From positions 1-64,000 of the forward strand of contig CAZMYW010000005.1 in NCBI GenBank assembly GCA_964570625.1: a DNA stretch of 64,000 bases, in the 5' to 3' direction. The translations under genes and the position numbers were made by a program. Below the pieces are notes generated by a model. That model worked only from the letters and a program-made list of their open reading frames with translations, did no database searches and had not been told where the DNA came from. The DNA comes from JBFLXB01 sp964570625 (GTDB lineage Bacteria > Nitrospirota > Nitrospiria > 2-01-FULL-66-17). Of the stretch, positions 57,401 through 64,000 are shown piece after piece. Position 1 is the first letter of the stretch. Every line of letters begins with the position of its first letter.

Positions 57401-59448
57401 CCGGCCAGCAGCGCCTCGCGAATCTTGTCGTGCACAAAAACGCAGCGCGCCCCGTTGTCGTGAACCCAAATCAGGTGCCGGCGGGCGGCGTCCCGACAAC
57501 TGGCCGCCGCCTCATGCTCGGGCAAACCGGCCAGATCTCCAGCCAGGCCGAGCGCGAACTCCTTGCCCACCACCGCCCCCACCGATAACAATCTCCGAGT
57601 CGCAACCGGGAGGCCCTCCAGCCGGCGTGTTAGCAACACCGCCGCACGGCGCGATGACCGGACCTCCGCCATCGCGTGCGGATCGATTCGCCAGGCCGGT
57701 GTCTCCGACCTCCGATCGCTTCCGGTGTCAGGCACCAGCGCACCGATCTCCACCACGCCCTGCAGGACCGCGGACGCCATGAAGGGACTTCCGTCCGCCA
57801 ACCGCACGATGAGATCGACGGCTTCGTCGGGAAGACGTCCAGCCATCGACTCTGCCAATCGCCGAATGTCTACGGCGGAGAACGGCGCCAGCGCGAGGGT
57901 CGTCGCGTTGCTGATGCTGCGAAGGCGGTGCTCCACCGGCACATCTTCCCGACGAAACGCGACGATGATCAGGACCTGCGATCGGGCGCCCGGTGGCTGC
58001 CCCTGGTCGGCATGGCGTTGTCGATAGTCGAGCAACTTGAGCGTCAAGTCGTCCGCCCATTGGGCATCATCTAGTAGGATGACCACCGGCCGGAGGTCCA
58101 CACACAACCCATCGAGCAATGTGGTCAACGCCCGCAAGCTGCGAATCTCCCCATGGGCTTCGTGTCCCAATGACATCGCGGACCCACACGTGAAGTGCCC
58201 GGCGAGTTGCGGCACCGCCTCGCACACCGCGGCCCGTTGTTCTCCGAGGATCTGGCTGAGGTCGGCGGCGAATGGGACATCCGCCCCCACTCGCGCGGCG
58301 ACATCCTGAATCACGCCGTCCAGCAGTTGGAACGGGCGAACCGCAGCCTGGTCCACCGCTTGGCCGCGCAACACCCATGCCCCCGCGCGGGTGCACCGTT
58401 GCGCGAACTCCTCCAACAAGCGGGTCTTGCCGCCTCCGGACTCCGCTTCGACGAACACCAAGCCCCCGCGTCCTTGTTGCGCATGCGCACGATAGGTATC
58501 GAGCACCGTCAACTCGTCATCCCGCCCCACGAACGCGGGTTCGGCCAGGGTCCGCCGCCGATCGCGCAAACCCACCGCGACAAAAGGATCGGTCACTCCA
58601 CGCGCCAATGCGTCGCCCAAGTCGGTTAGATCAGCAGAAAGCGCGGCCGCGGTCTGGTAGCGATCGTCCGGGTCTTTGCGGACCAAGCGTTGGATAATCT
58701 CGTCCAGCGCCTGCGGCACGTTGCAACCCAGACTGCGAAGCGGCGGCGGTTGCGCGCAGAGGTGGGCACGCAGGATCTCTCCCACGCTCTGGCCTTGGAA
58801 CGGCACATGCCCGGCCGCGCACTCGAAGAGCAGGATCCCGGTCGCGTACAGATCGGCGCGTTCATCGACCGGGCGACTTAGCAACCCCGCCTGCTCGGGC
58901 GCGAGATAGTGGATCGTTCCCACCGGGATATCCCGAATCGAGACATCGAGATCCACGCTGCGAGAAAGCCCAAAGTCGATCAACGTCGCGCGGGACACGA
59001 CACCGCCGTCCACAATCACGTTGGTGGGTTTGATGTCCCGATGCAGCACGCCACGTTCGTGAGCCCGATCGAGCGTGGCGGCCACGGCCCGCCCCACTGC
59101 GAGGAGCTCCGGAACCGACAGACGACCGCGGGCCAGACGTTCGCGGAGCGTGATGCCGGGCACGAACGGCATGACCACGTACGTCTGGTCGTCCTGATAG
59201 CCGATGGCGATGACGGGCGTAAAGTCCTGACCGGCTAACTCTTGGAGAACCCGCGCCTCGTGTTCCAGACGAAGGCGCGCGTCGGGGCCCACGGCTGCGA
59301 TCGACACGGTCTTGACGACCACGTCGTCTCCCGTGACCAGGTCACGGCCCAACAGCGTGGCGGTCCCGCGGCCAAATTTCAGGGGTTTCACGCATTGGAA
59401 CCGCCCGCCGTACACGACACCGTCCGTTGAATGGGTCACCGTGTCCAT
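54472..59448 (-). CDS. Hybrid Ser/Thr kinase - AAA - GAF - histidine kinase
   Basis: A 1658-residue multi-domain sensor. Residues 13-280 are a Hanks-type kinase (Lys46, HRDIKPTN 136-143, DFG 158-160), followed by an AAA_16 ATPase (ESGGGKT 335-342), about 600 residues of TPR-like helices, a GAF domain (about 1210-1370), a HisKA helix with LAHAIKNP (about 1436) and an HATPase domain (VNLLVNANQAM, ITDEGAGIP, GTGLGLWVCKK). No membrane segment is clear, so it is cytosolic. Kinases of this plan occur in myxobacteria, cyanobacteria and others. It starts at ATG 59448 behind GGAGACGG, and leads an operon with the regulator. Confidence 0.9.
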   Translation of the reverse strand: MDTVTHSTDGVVYGGRFQCVKPLKFGRGTATLLGRDLVTGDDVVVKTVSIAAVGPDARLRLEHEARVLQELAGQDFTPVIAIGYQDDQTYVVMPFVPGITLRERLARGRLSVPELLAVGRAVAATLDRAHERGVLHRDIKPTNVIVDGGVVSRATLIDFGLSRSVDLDVSIRDIPVGTIHYLAPEQAGLLSRPVDERADLYATGILLFECAAGHVPFQGQSVGEILRAHLCAQPPPLRSLGCNVPQALDEIIQRLVRKDPDDRYQTAAALSADLTDLGDALARGVTDPFVAVGLRDRRRTLAEPAFVGRDDELTVLDTYRAHAQQGRGGLVFVEAESGGGKTRLLEEFAQRCTRAGAWVLRGQAVDQAAVRPFQLLDGVIQDVAARVGADVPFAADLSQILGEQRAAVCEAVPQLAGHFTCGSAMSLGHEAHGEIRSLRALTTLLDGLCVDLRPVVILLDDAQWADDLTLKLLDYRQRHADQGQPPGARSQVLIIVAFRREDVPVEHRLRSISNATTLALAPFSAVDIRRLAESMAGRLPDEAVDLIVRLADGSPFMASAVLQGVVEIGALVPDTGSDRRSETPAWRIDPHAMAEVRSSRRAAVLLTRRLEGLPVATRRLLSVGAVVGKEFALGLAGDLAGLPEHEAAASCRDAARRHLIWVHDNGARCVFVHDKIREALLAGLPDDERRALHATAAAKIEADDSGRVFELAYHFDAAGQSDQALPYALAAAEQARARYALEVAEQQYRIAERGSPRQNEQLRRRVAEGLGDVLMLRGRYEEAEGRFRAAGSAASDLLARTRIILKLGELALKRGNVNESIRALENGVRLLGRTVPGSLPVLLALVAWEMAVQSVHSLFPSLFLGRKVLAGSELDLVAIRLYSRLAYSYYFTNPLRAVWAHFRELNLAEGYPVTHELGQACSNHIPCMGLLPWFARGIRFAERSLKIRCDLGDLWGQGQTRGFLGFLLLAASRFEEARCELRSASEILDRTGDQWESLNIKMDLSIVAYRLGDLDVAVELCRRTYEAGLEIGQPKALGESLSIWARATGGRIPQELVAPEEQRQWDDIHTRSLILHAKALRALGEGKPLEGVAILKQACQMMKIAGILSEEVACIPVWLTTALRTAVQSASVSVYGYKRHRSILNDANKSVRIALRLARRYRGNLPHALREDGLLAAMSGKACKARKRLDESLAVAAQQGAKFEHAQTLWARGQVGSQVGWPDAAEDLDQGRTALRALGAYWVLGEAEPAAADRPMAPALIERFDALLQAGRHIASALTRDAVWAAVRDAALVLLRGEECLIVCVAGGIINVTASNAGEREPRRPQNDPSPPEHSYSRSLVERAIETRRPVVASLGLSEDPSESVVLSGVRSVLCAPIAVRGDVVACLYVTNRSVERLFGENEERLAELVATLAGAALENVEGVAKAESDVITGTTAGLAHAIKNPVAVLRAYVGLLRSGADQGDRMVVDQYLHTMEDALDRIGELVRHLQRVQVTASQKTAMPLERLIDEAMEEVGPLFPEASGYRVECDVASNAPAFIVADGEQLRLVIVNLLVNANQAMPRGGCVRIAVRPDSEGGVEIVITDEGAGIPSAIAPRLFEPFVTSKSEGTGLGLWVCKKVVEEQHQGRIQVIGVPGGGTSVSVTLPVGQRAGMSSTP

Positions 59449-59500
59449 ACCAACCGTCTCCGGTGGACGATCCAGTTGAAATCAGCCGAGAACCGGCATC

Positions 59501-59519
59501 TGCCCGCGTGGCGCGGGCA
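59501..59519. promoter_or_regulatory. Hairpin between HAD and hybrid-kinase genes
   Basis: TGCCCGCG, three bases and CGCGGGCA form a perfect 8-bp stem in the 201-bp gap. As both genes run leftward it may end HAD transcription or sit in the kinase leader. No T tract follows. Confidence 0.4.
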
Positions 59520-59649
59520 ACTCAGAATGGAGGGTGACTCCACATATCAGAAAGCTCGAGCAGAAGCAAGGGCGGATGGGTAGCGACTTAAGCGATTCAT
59601 CAGTTTCGATCGTCGTCCGCGTCCTCTTGGTCGGCGCGACGCCTTGAAA

Positions 59650-60354
59650 TCAAGAAAACATCGCAGCCGCTTTCTCCAACGGGTGATCCCTCAGCGTCGC
59701 CACCACGGCGTCGGCGCCGGCCCGCGTAAGTGCCGCCGCCGGGTACGAATTCGCCACGGCCAGACACTTCATCCCGGCGGATTTCGCGGCTTCGATACCT
59801 GCGAGCGAATCCTCGATGACTAGACACGACGAGGCCGCAATGGCTGTGACGGGGTCCCGGGTGCGGTTGAGCAGCGCCAGGGCTTTGATGAACCCTTGTG
59901 GGTCCGGTTTGCCGCGGCTCACGTCCTCGGCGCTCACGATGCCGACGAAGCAAGACCGGATGTCCGCATGCTCCAGTATCGCGTCGATCTCTCGTCGCAA
60001 CGCGCCGGAGCAAATCGCCACCGGGACCATCTTCGCCAACGCACGCACGAAATCGATTGCTCCGGGCAGCACGGGCGGTTTCTCGGCGATCTCCGCCATC
60101 AACAACTCGGATTTGCGGTTGATCATCTCGGGGACATTGGGCAGCGACGCAGTTTTGCCATGCCGGGAGAGCGCCTCGGTGAAACATTCGCGGTCGTCCA
60201 TCCCGAGATAGATCAAGTCGTAGTCCTCGCGGGTCAGCGGTACGCCTTCCTCTCCCAACAGGCGCTGGAACAGGCGGAAATGGAGCGGTTCGCTGTCCAC
60301 GATCACGCCGTCGAAATCGAAAATCGCGGCCCTCAGGCCCTCGGGCAACCCCAC
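59650..60354 (-). CDS. HAD-superfamily sugar phosphatase / beta-phosphoglucomutase-like
   Basis: A 234-residue HAD hydrolase of the beta-phosphoglucomutase/CbbY group. Motif I FDFDGVIVDSEPLHF, motif II ICSGA, motif III Lys in RGKPDPQGF and motif IV VIEDSLAGIEAAKSAGM are all present. The GTG start at 60354 follows GGGAGGTCAAGC; the longer frame to 60924 crosses the DJ-1 gene on the other strand and is not conserved. The substrate could be beta-glucose-1-P or another sugar phosphate. Confidence 0.85.
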   Translation of the reverse strand: MGLPEGLRAAIFDFDGVIVDSEPLHFRLFQRLLGEEGVPLTREDYDLIYLGMDDRECFTEALSRHGKTASLPNVPEMINRKSELLMAEIAEKPPVLPGAIDFVRALAKMVPVAICSGALRREIDAILEHADIRSCFVGIVSAEDVSRGKPDPQGFIKALALLNRTRDPVTAIAASSCLVIEDSLAGIEAAKSAGMKCLAVANSYPAAALTRAGADAVVATLRDHPLEKAAAMFS

Positions 60355-60554
60355 GCTTGACCTCCCAAAACGATTTGTGCTAGCGTCCCGACTCGTCCGC
60401 ACCCACAGCCCCGTCTCACCGGGTTCTCGCGGACGGCGCATCGTACCACAGCCTCGTATCGGACGAAAGTGATCGAGTGAGGCTGCGGTACGCGTCAACA
60501 CACAGCCTGCCGACGCGTGACCGGCGGAGAGCGCGGCGCAGGGAGACTCATTTC

Positions 60555-60587
60555 TGGCACGGAGGGCGCGTTTCGGAACCGCCCTCC
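60555..60587 (+). promoter_or_regulatory. Candidate sigma-54 promoter overlapping a hairpin
   Basis: TGGCACG at 60555 with GC thirteen bases on (60568-60569) matches the -24/-12 spacing, although the -12 part reads GCGC rather than TTGC. GGAGGGCG and CGCCCTCC (60561-60587) form an inverted repeat over it. It lies before the DJ-1 and sigma-54 activator genes. Weak evidence. Confidence 0.35.
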
Positions 60588-60607
60588 TCCAAGAACGGAG
60601 GCATCCC

Positions 60608-61174
60608 ATGAAGCGCGTCCTCGTTCCGCTCGCTCCCGGTTTTGAAGAAATCGAAGCCGTCACCATCATCGACATCCTGCGCCGCGCGGAGGTCACCGTG
60701 GTTGTGGCCGGCACCGTTCCCGGTCCAATCACCGGTAGCCGCGGCGTGGTGGTCGTGCCGGACACCACCCTGGATGCCGTGTCGGAGCCGCCATTCGACA
60801 TGGTTGTCCTGCCCGGCGGAGGCCCCGGCACCGACAATCTCCGCCGCGACCCGCGCATCGCCGCGCTCGTAAAGGCGCAAACCGAACGTGGGGGGTACGT
60901 GGCCGCGATCTGCGCGGCTCCCACCGTACTCGGAGACGCCGGATTGCTCGCGGGCCGGCGCGCGACCAGTTATCCCGCGTATCGGTCTCAGCTCCCAGGC
61001 GCCGACTATCGGACCGACCGCGTGGTGGTGGACGGCAAACTGATCACCAGCCGCTCGCCCGGCACGGCACTGGAGTTTGCGTTGACCCTGGTCGAACACC
61101 TGGCCGGACCCGAGGCCAGCCACCGCATCGCCGCCGACGTACTGGCGCAGGGAGCCGTCAATGTCGGCGGCTGA
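60608..61174 (+). CDS. DJ-1/PfpI family protein
   Basis: A 188-residue member of the DJ-1/YajL/PfpI superfamily. The nucleophile elbow AAICAAPTVL holds the reactive cysteine, and APGFEEIEAV carries the conserved glutamate. These proteins act in carbonyl-stress defence or as chaperones. The ribosome-binding site ACGGAGG is good. Its last 14 bases overlap the sigma-54 activator gene. Confidence 0.9.
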   Translation: MKRVLVPLAPGFEEIEAVTIIDILRRAEVTVVVAGTVPGPITGSRGVVVVPDTTLDAVSEPPFDMVVLPGGGPGTDNLRRDPRIAALVKAQTERGGYVAAICAAPTVLGDAGLLAGRRATSYPAYRSQLPGADYRTDRVVVDGKLITSRSPGTALEFALTLVEHLAGPEASHRIAADVLAQGAVNVGG

Positions 61175-63287
61175 TCCGGCCTGGGTCACCGGGTTTCTGT
61201 CGAGCCTGCTCATCGACTACCTGGAAGAACGCGAGCCTCACGCCGCCAAAGCTCTGCCGTACGACACGCTGTTCGTAGGCACCGCCCTGGCGCCGCGGGC
61301 CGCTGACGCCCGCACACTGCTGTCCGACCCCAACCAGTGGATTCCGCAGGAAATCCTCTCACGGCTGATCACGCTGGCGGAAGACGTTACCGGAGAGGCC
61401 GACGTCATTTACCTGGCGGCGTTGGCCCATTTCACGCGACCCAACCGGCGAGGCCCCTCCATCTTCGAGATCATTGCGACCTTGTTCGACGACGTGCGCG
61501 GCGTGGTGCTGGCGGCGGGCCGCTGGGCCACCGCGTACACGACCAACGTCGCGCTTCAGACGATCGAGCCGCCCGGCGGTTCGGAAGCCATCATGCTTGC
61601 CCAAGTCCCGCCGAAAATACATCCGTATCGCGCGTTGGGACTGTTCTTACGGGGGCAGTGCGAAGGACTCCCCGCCCTGTTCGGCCACGACGACCGCGGA
61701 ACGTTCCGCGAGGAGTTCAGCCAGGTCGGCTTGTCGAACCTGTTGTGGGAGTTCGACGACTACGAACTGGACGATCACGGCGATGGTCTCGGGATCATCA
61801 ACCGAACTACCGGTGCCGTGGTCGCCACGGCCGAGCCCGTCGCCCTGGGCGTCGAGACCATGCCGGTGGACGAACAGCTTCCCGCAACCGAAGGGGGGAT
61901 CGTGCTTCCGCACGGGGGCGACTACACGTTGTTTACCGGCGTCGGAGCGTCGCCCACGCTCCGCGCCACCGCCAACGCGTATCGCATCGTCCAAGGCGGG
62001 CGGTTGCAGCGGGGCCGCGTCGCGTTCGAGCTGCGACGGGGCGACATCTACGGCGCGCCGTATTCACGGTTTCGTTTTCGATGGCCCCAGATACGACCTG
62101 GAACGATCGAGGCGGCCTCACGCCTGCGCACCGTCTCGCGTCTTTTGTTCACGCACCTGCACGAGCTCAAACAAACCAATCGGCGCCTCTTGCGATCTGA
62201 GCGGGACAACGCCAGCCTGCGCGAGGAGAACGCCCAGCTCAGGTCCGACCTCTCCGAGCGCCATCGCTTTTCGGATTTGATCGCGATCAGTCCCTCTATG
62301 CGCACCCTGTGCGCCACGCTGGAACGGGTGGTTGAAAGCGACGCCACGGTCCTGTTGCACGGAGAAACCGGTACCGGAAAAGAAGTCATTGCTCGGGCCC
62401 TTCACTACAGCGGGCCGCGCAAGGCCCATCGGTTTATCGCGGTCAATTGCAGCGCGCTGCCCGAGGGCCTCTTGGAGAGTGAGCTGTTCGGACACGAACG
62501 CGGGGCGTTTACCGGCGCGGTCCAACGGCGGGTGGGGAAATTCGAAGCGGCCCACGGCGGCACCCTCTTTCTGGATGAAGTGGGCGAGATCTCCCCCGCC
62601 CTCCAAGTGAAACTGCTCCGTGTGCTTCAGGAGCGGACGATTTGCCGCGTCGGAGCAGACGAGGACATCCCGGTCAACATTCGCGTGATTGCGGCCACGC
62701 ACCGACGCCTCTCCGAGTTGGTGAAGACCGGCTCGTTTCGCCAGGACCTCTTTTATCGTCTAAACGTCCTGCCGATCACCATCCCGCCGCTGCGCGACCG
62801 CCGCGAGGATCTCCCCCTGCTCGCCCAGGTGTTGCTCGATAAGGTGGGAGCGCGGACCGGTCGGCCTGCCACGCGTTTCTCGCCCGATGCGCTGCACGTG
62901 CTGATGGACCATCGGTGGCCGGGAAACGTCCGAGAACTCGAAAACGTCATCGAACGCACGGCGATCCTGGCGGGCGATGCCTCGCTCATCACTGGCTCCC
63001 ACCTGCCGGCGGAGTGGTTCGGCGAGCGATCCGACGCGGCGCCGCTGTCGGGTGATCCGTGGACCATGATCGGCCGGATGGATTGGTCACCGTTCTCCCG
63101 CTTCTTCGACGAGGGCGGATCGTTCGACGATCTGCTCCGGCGCATCGAGTGGGCCATCACCGAACGTGCGGTCCGTGAGCATCAAGGCAATAAGAGCCAT
63201 GCTGCACGCACGCTCAAACGCAGTTACCGTTGGCTGCGAAAACTCGAGAAAGAATCCCTGGACCAGCCTGGTCACACCGACGCGTGA
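61161..63287 (+). CDS. Sigma-54-dependent transcriptional activator
   Basis: A 708-residue bacterial enhancer-binding protein. The 330-residue N-terminal region is not a receiver or GAF domain that I recognise and is likely the sensor. A coiled coil (about 330-370) leads to a complete AAA+ domain: Walker A GETGTGKE, an intact GAFTGA at 448-453, Walker B LFLDEVGEI, RQDLFYRLNVL, and WPGNVRELENV. The C-terminus (GNKSHAARTLKRSYRWLRKLEKE) is an HTH-like end. It overlaps the DJ-1 gene by 14 bases. In contrast to the regulator at 53038 it should contact sigma-54 normally. Confidence 0.9.
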   Translation: MSAADPAWVTGFLSSLLIDYLEEREPHAAKALPYDTLFVGTALAPRAADARTLLSDPNQWIPQEILSRLITLAEDVTGEADVIYLAALAHFTRPNRRGPSIFEIIATLFDDVRGVVLAAGRWATAYTTNVALQTIEPPGGSEAIMLAQVPPKIHPYRALGLFLRGQCEGLPALFGHDDRGTFREEFSQVGLSNLLWEFDDYELDDHGDGLGIINRTTGAVVATAEPVALGVETMPVDEQLPATEGGIVLPHGGDYTLFTGVGASPTLRATANAYRIVQGGRLQRGRVAFELRRGDIYGAPYSRFRFRWPQIRPGTIEAASRLRTVSRLLFTHLHELKQTNRRLLRSERDNASLREENAQLRSDLSERHRFSDLIAISPSMRTLCATLERVVESDATVLLHGETGTGKEVIARALHYSGPRKAHRFIAVNCSALPEGLLESELFGHERGAFTGAVQRRVGKFEAAHGGTLFLDEVGEISPALQVKLLRVLQERTICRVGADEDIPVNIRVIAATHRRLSELVKTGSFRQDLFYRLNVLPITIPPLRDRREDLPLLAQVLLDKVGARTGRPATRFSPDALHVLMDHRWPGNVRELENVIERTAILAGDASLITGSHLPAEWFGERSDAAPLSGDPWTMIGRMDWSPFSRFFDEGGSFDDLLRRIEWAITERAVREHQGNKSHAARTLKRSYRWLRKLEKESLDQPGHTDA

Positions 63288-63316
63288 GTGGTCGAGGTCG
63301 CGAAAAAACCGTATGT

Positions 63317-63322
63317 TATACT
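63317..63322 (+). promoter_or_regulatory. -10 box of the aminotransferase gene, leaderless layout
   Basis: TATACT followed by eight bases and the ATG at 63331. No clear -35. Same geometry as the other leaderless candidates. Confidence 0.5.
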
Positions 63323-63330
63323 GCTAGTGC

Positions 63331-64000
63331 ATGTCCTCCAATCCGACATCCCGTCCCGGACCACACGCTCGCGAATGGGTTGAGCGCGACGCCAAAGTGG
63401 TTTCGCCCTCTTACACCAGAACGTATCCGCTGGTCGTGCGTCGCGCCTTCGGGCTGGACGTGGAAGACGTGGACGGAGAGATATATCTGGACTTCACGTC
63501 CGGCCTGGGGACCGCCCTGCTCGGCCACTGTCATCCCGACGTGGTCAAAGCCATCACGGATCAGGCCGGTGCGCTCGTGCACATGTCCGGCACGGATTTT
63601 TATTATCCCTCGCAGATCCGGTTGGCCGAAGAGTTGGCGAGACGATGTCCCGGCCCTGAACCCAAACAGGTCTTCTTTTCCAACTCCGGAGCCGAGGCCA
63701 TTGAAGCCGCGATCAAGCTCGCGCGATACGCCACCAAGCGGCCCTACCTGTTGGCGTTTTACGGCGGATTCCACGGTCGCACACTCGGGGCGCTCTCCTT
63801 GTCAGCCAGCAAGGTCGTGCATCGTAGGGGCTTCGGTCCGCTGCTGGCCGGGATCGTCCACGCGCCATACGGAGACGTGGACTTCATCGAACGCGAACTC
63901 TTTCCGAAGATCGTTTCGCCGGACGAAGTGGCGGCCGTCGTGGTCGAACCGATCCAGGGTGAGGGCGGCTACGTGGTGCCTCCGGCGGGGTTTCTGGGGC
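63331..64000 (+). CDS. Class III PLP-dependent aminotransferase (5' part)
   Basis: The first 223 codons of a pyridoxal-phosphate aminotransferase of the 4-aminobutyrate/acetylornithine group; it runs off the window. Visible features: DGEIYLDFTSGLGTALLGHCHP, FFSNSGAEAIEAAIKLAR (PLP phosphate loop), FYGGFHGRTLGALSLSAS and VVVEPIQGEGGYVVPP. The PLP lysine is beyond the edge. The exact substrate is not decidable. The ATG at 63331 has no ribosome-binding site but a -10 box eight bases upstream. Confidence 0.88.
   Translation, partial: MSSNPTSRPGPHAREWVERDAKVVSPSYTRTYPLVVRRAFGLDVEDVDGEIYLDFTSGLGTALLGHCHPDVVKAITDQAGALVHMSGTDFYYPSQIRLAEELARRCPGPEPKQVFFSNSGAEAIEAAIKLARYATKRPYLLAFYGGFHGRTLGALSLSASKVVHRRGFGPLLAGIVHAPYGDVDFIERELFPKIVSPDEVAAVVVEPIQGEGGYVVPPAGFLG

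Overview
The window is G+C-rich bacterial chromosome, densely coded, from a Gram-negative organism: there is an OmpA-type lipoprotein, a periplasmic-glucan synthase and a MetG/GatC-type housekeeping set. Gene content and style (glmU-glmS-pcrA-gatC cluster, tmk-holB-ricT-metG operon, cyclic glucan synthase, GlgX/TreS, many GTG starts) would fit Nitrospirota or a neighbouring deep-branching Gram-negative phylum. The sequence alone does not settle this, and no rRNA or ribosomal protein is present to help.

Layout. 1-7 kb: a leftward housekeeping run (DUF502 membrane protein, glmU, glmS, pcrA, gatC). 7-13 kb: a rightward operon of start/stop-overlapping genes (membrane-anchored Rad50-like ATPase, tmk, holB, ricT, metG), followed by tRNA-Phe. 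13.2-20.8 kb: a mobile-element scar at the tRNA 3' end (truncated tRNA copy, 12-bp spaced repeats), then a lower-G+C leftward operon for the phosphoketolase bypass (xfp, a truncated histidine phosphatase, ackA, P-type ATPase) that looks imported. 20.8-34.4 kb: methyltransferase, small zinc proteins, a PsiE-like protein, the 2865-residue cyclic beta-1,2-glucan synthase, an OmpA lipoprotein, an HEAGH membrane protein, a second DUF502 protein and a Rieske protein. A partial duplicate of the ompA-like gene brackets psiE and ndvB. 34.5-44.3 kb: a storage/osmolyte block (glgX, treS, a glycerate-type glycosyltransferase, a small MscS-like channel, NhaA) and a zinc peptidase plus ATP-grasp pair. 44.3-52.8 kb: mixed accessory genes (processive glycosyltransferase with a fused NTF2-like domain, a low-G+C hypothetical gene, an amino-acid/cation permease, exonuclease III, a ParB-like protein, a receiver protein). 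52.8-64 kb: signalling genes (hybrid Ser/Thr-His kinase with an NtrC-type regulator lacking GAFTGA, HAD phosphatase, DJ-1 protein with a second, canonical sigma-54 activator) and the start of a class III aminotransferase.

Three window-wide patterns stand out. First, a 125-169 bp repeat with terminal inverted repeats occurs four times; in three copies the same end lies on or within 2 nt of a stop codon. Second, at least six genes have a -10 hexamer ending 7-9 nt before the start codon, so they are probably transcribed without a leader. Third, several neighbouring genes (glgX-treS-GT, MscS-like channel, NhaA, ndvB) all serve osmotic or desiccation homeostasis.
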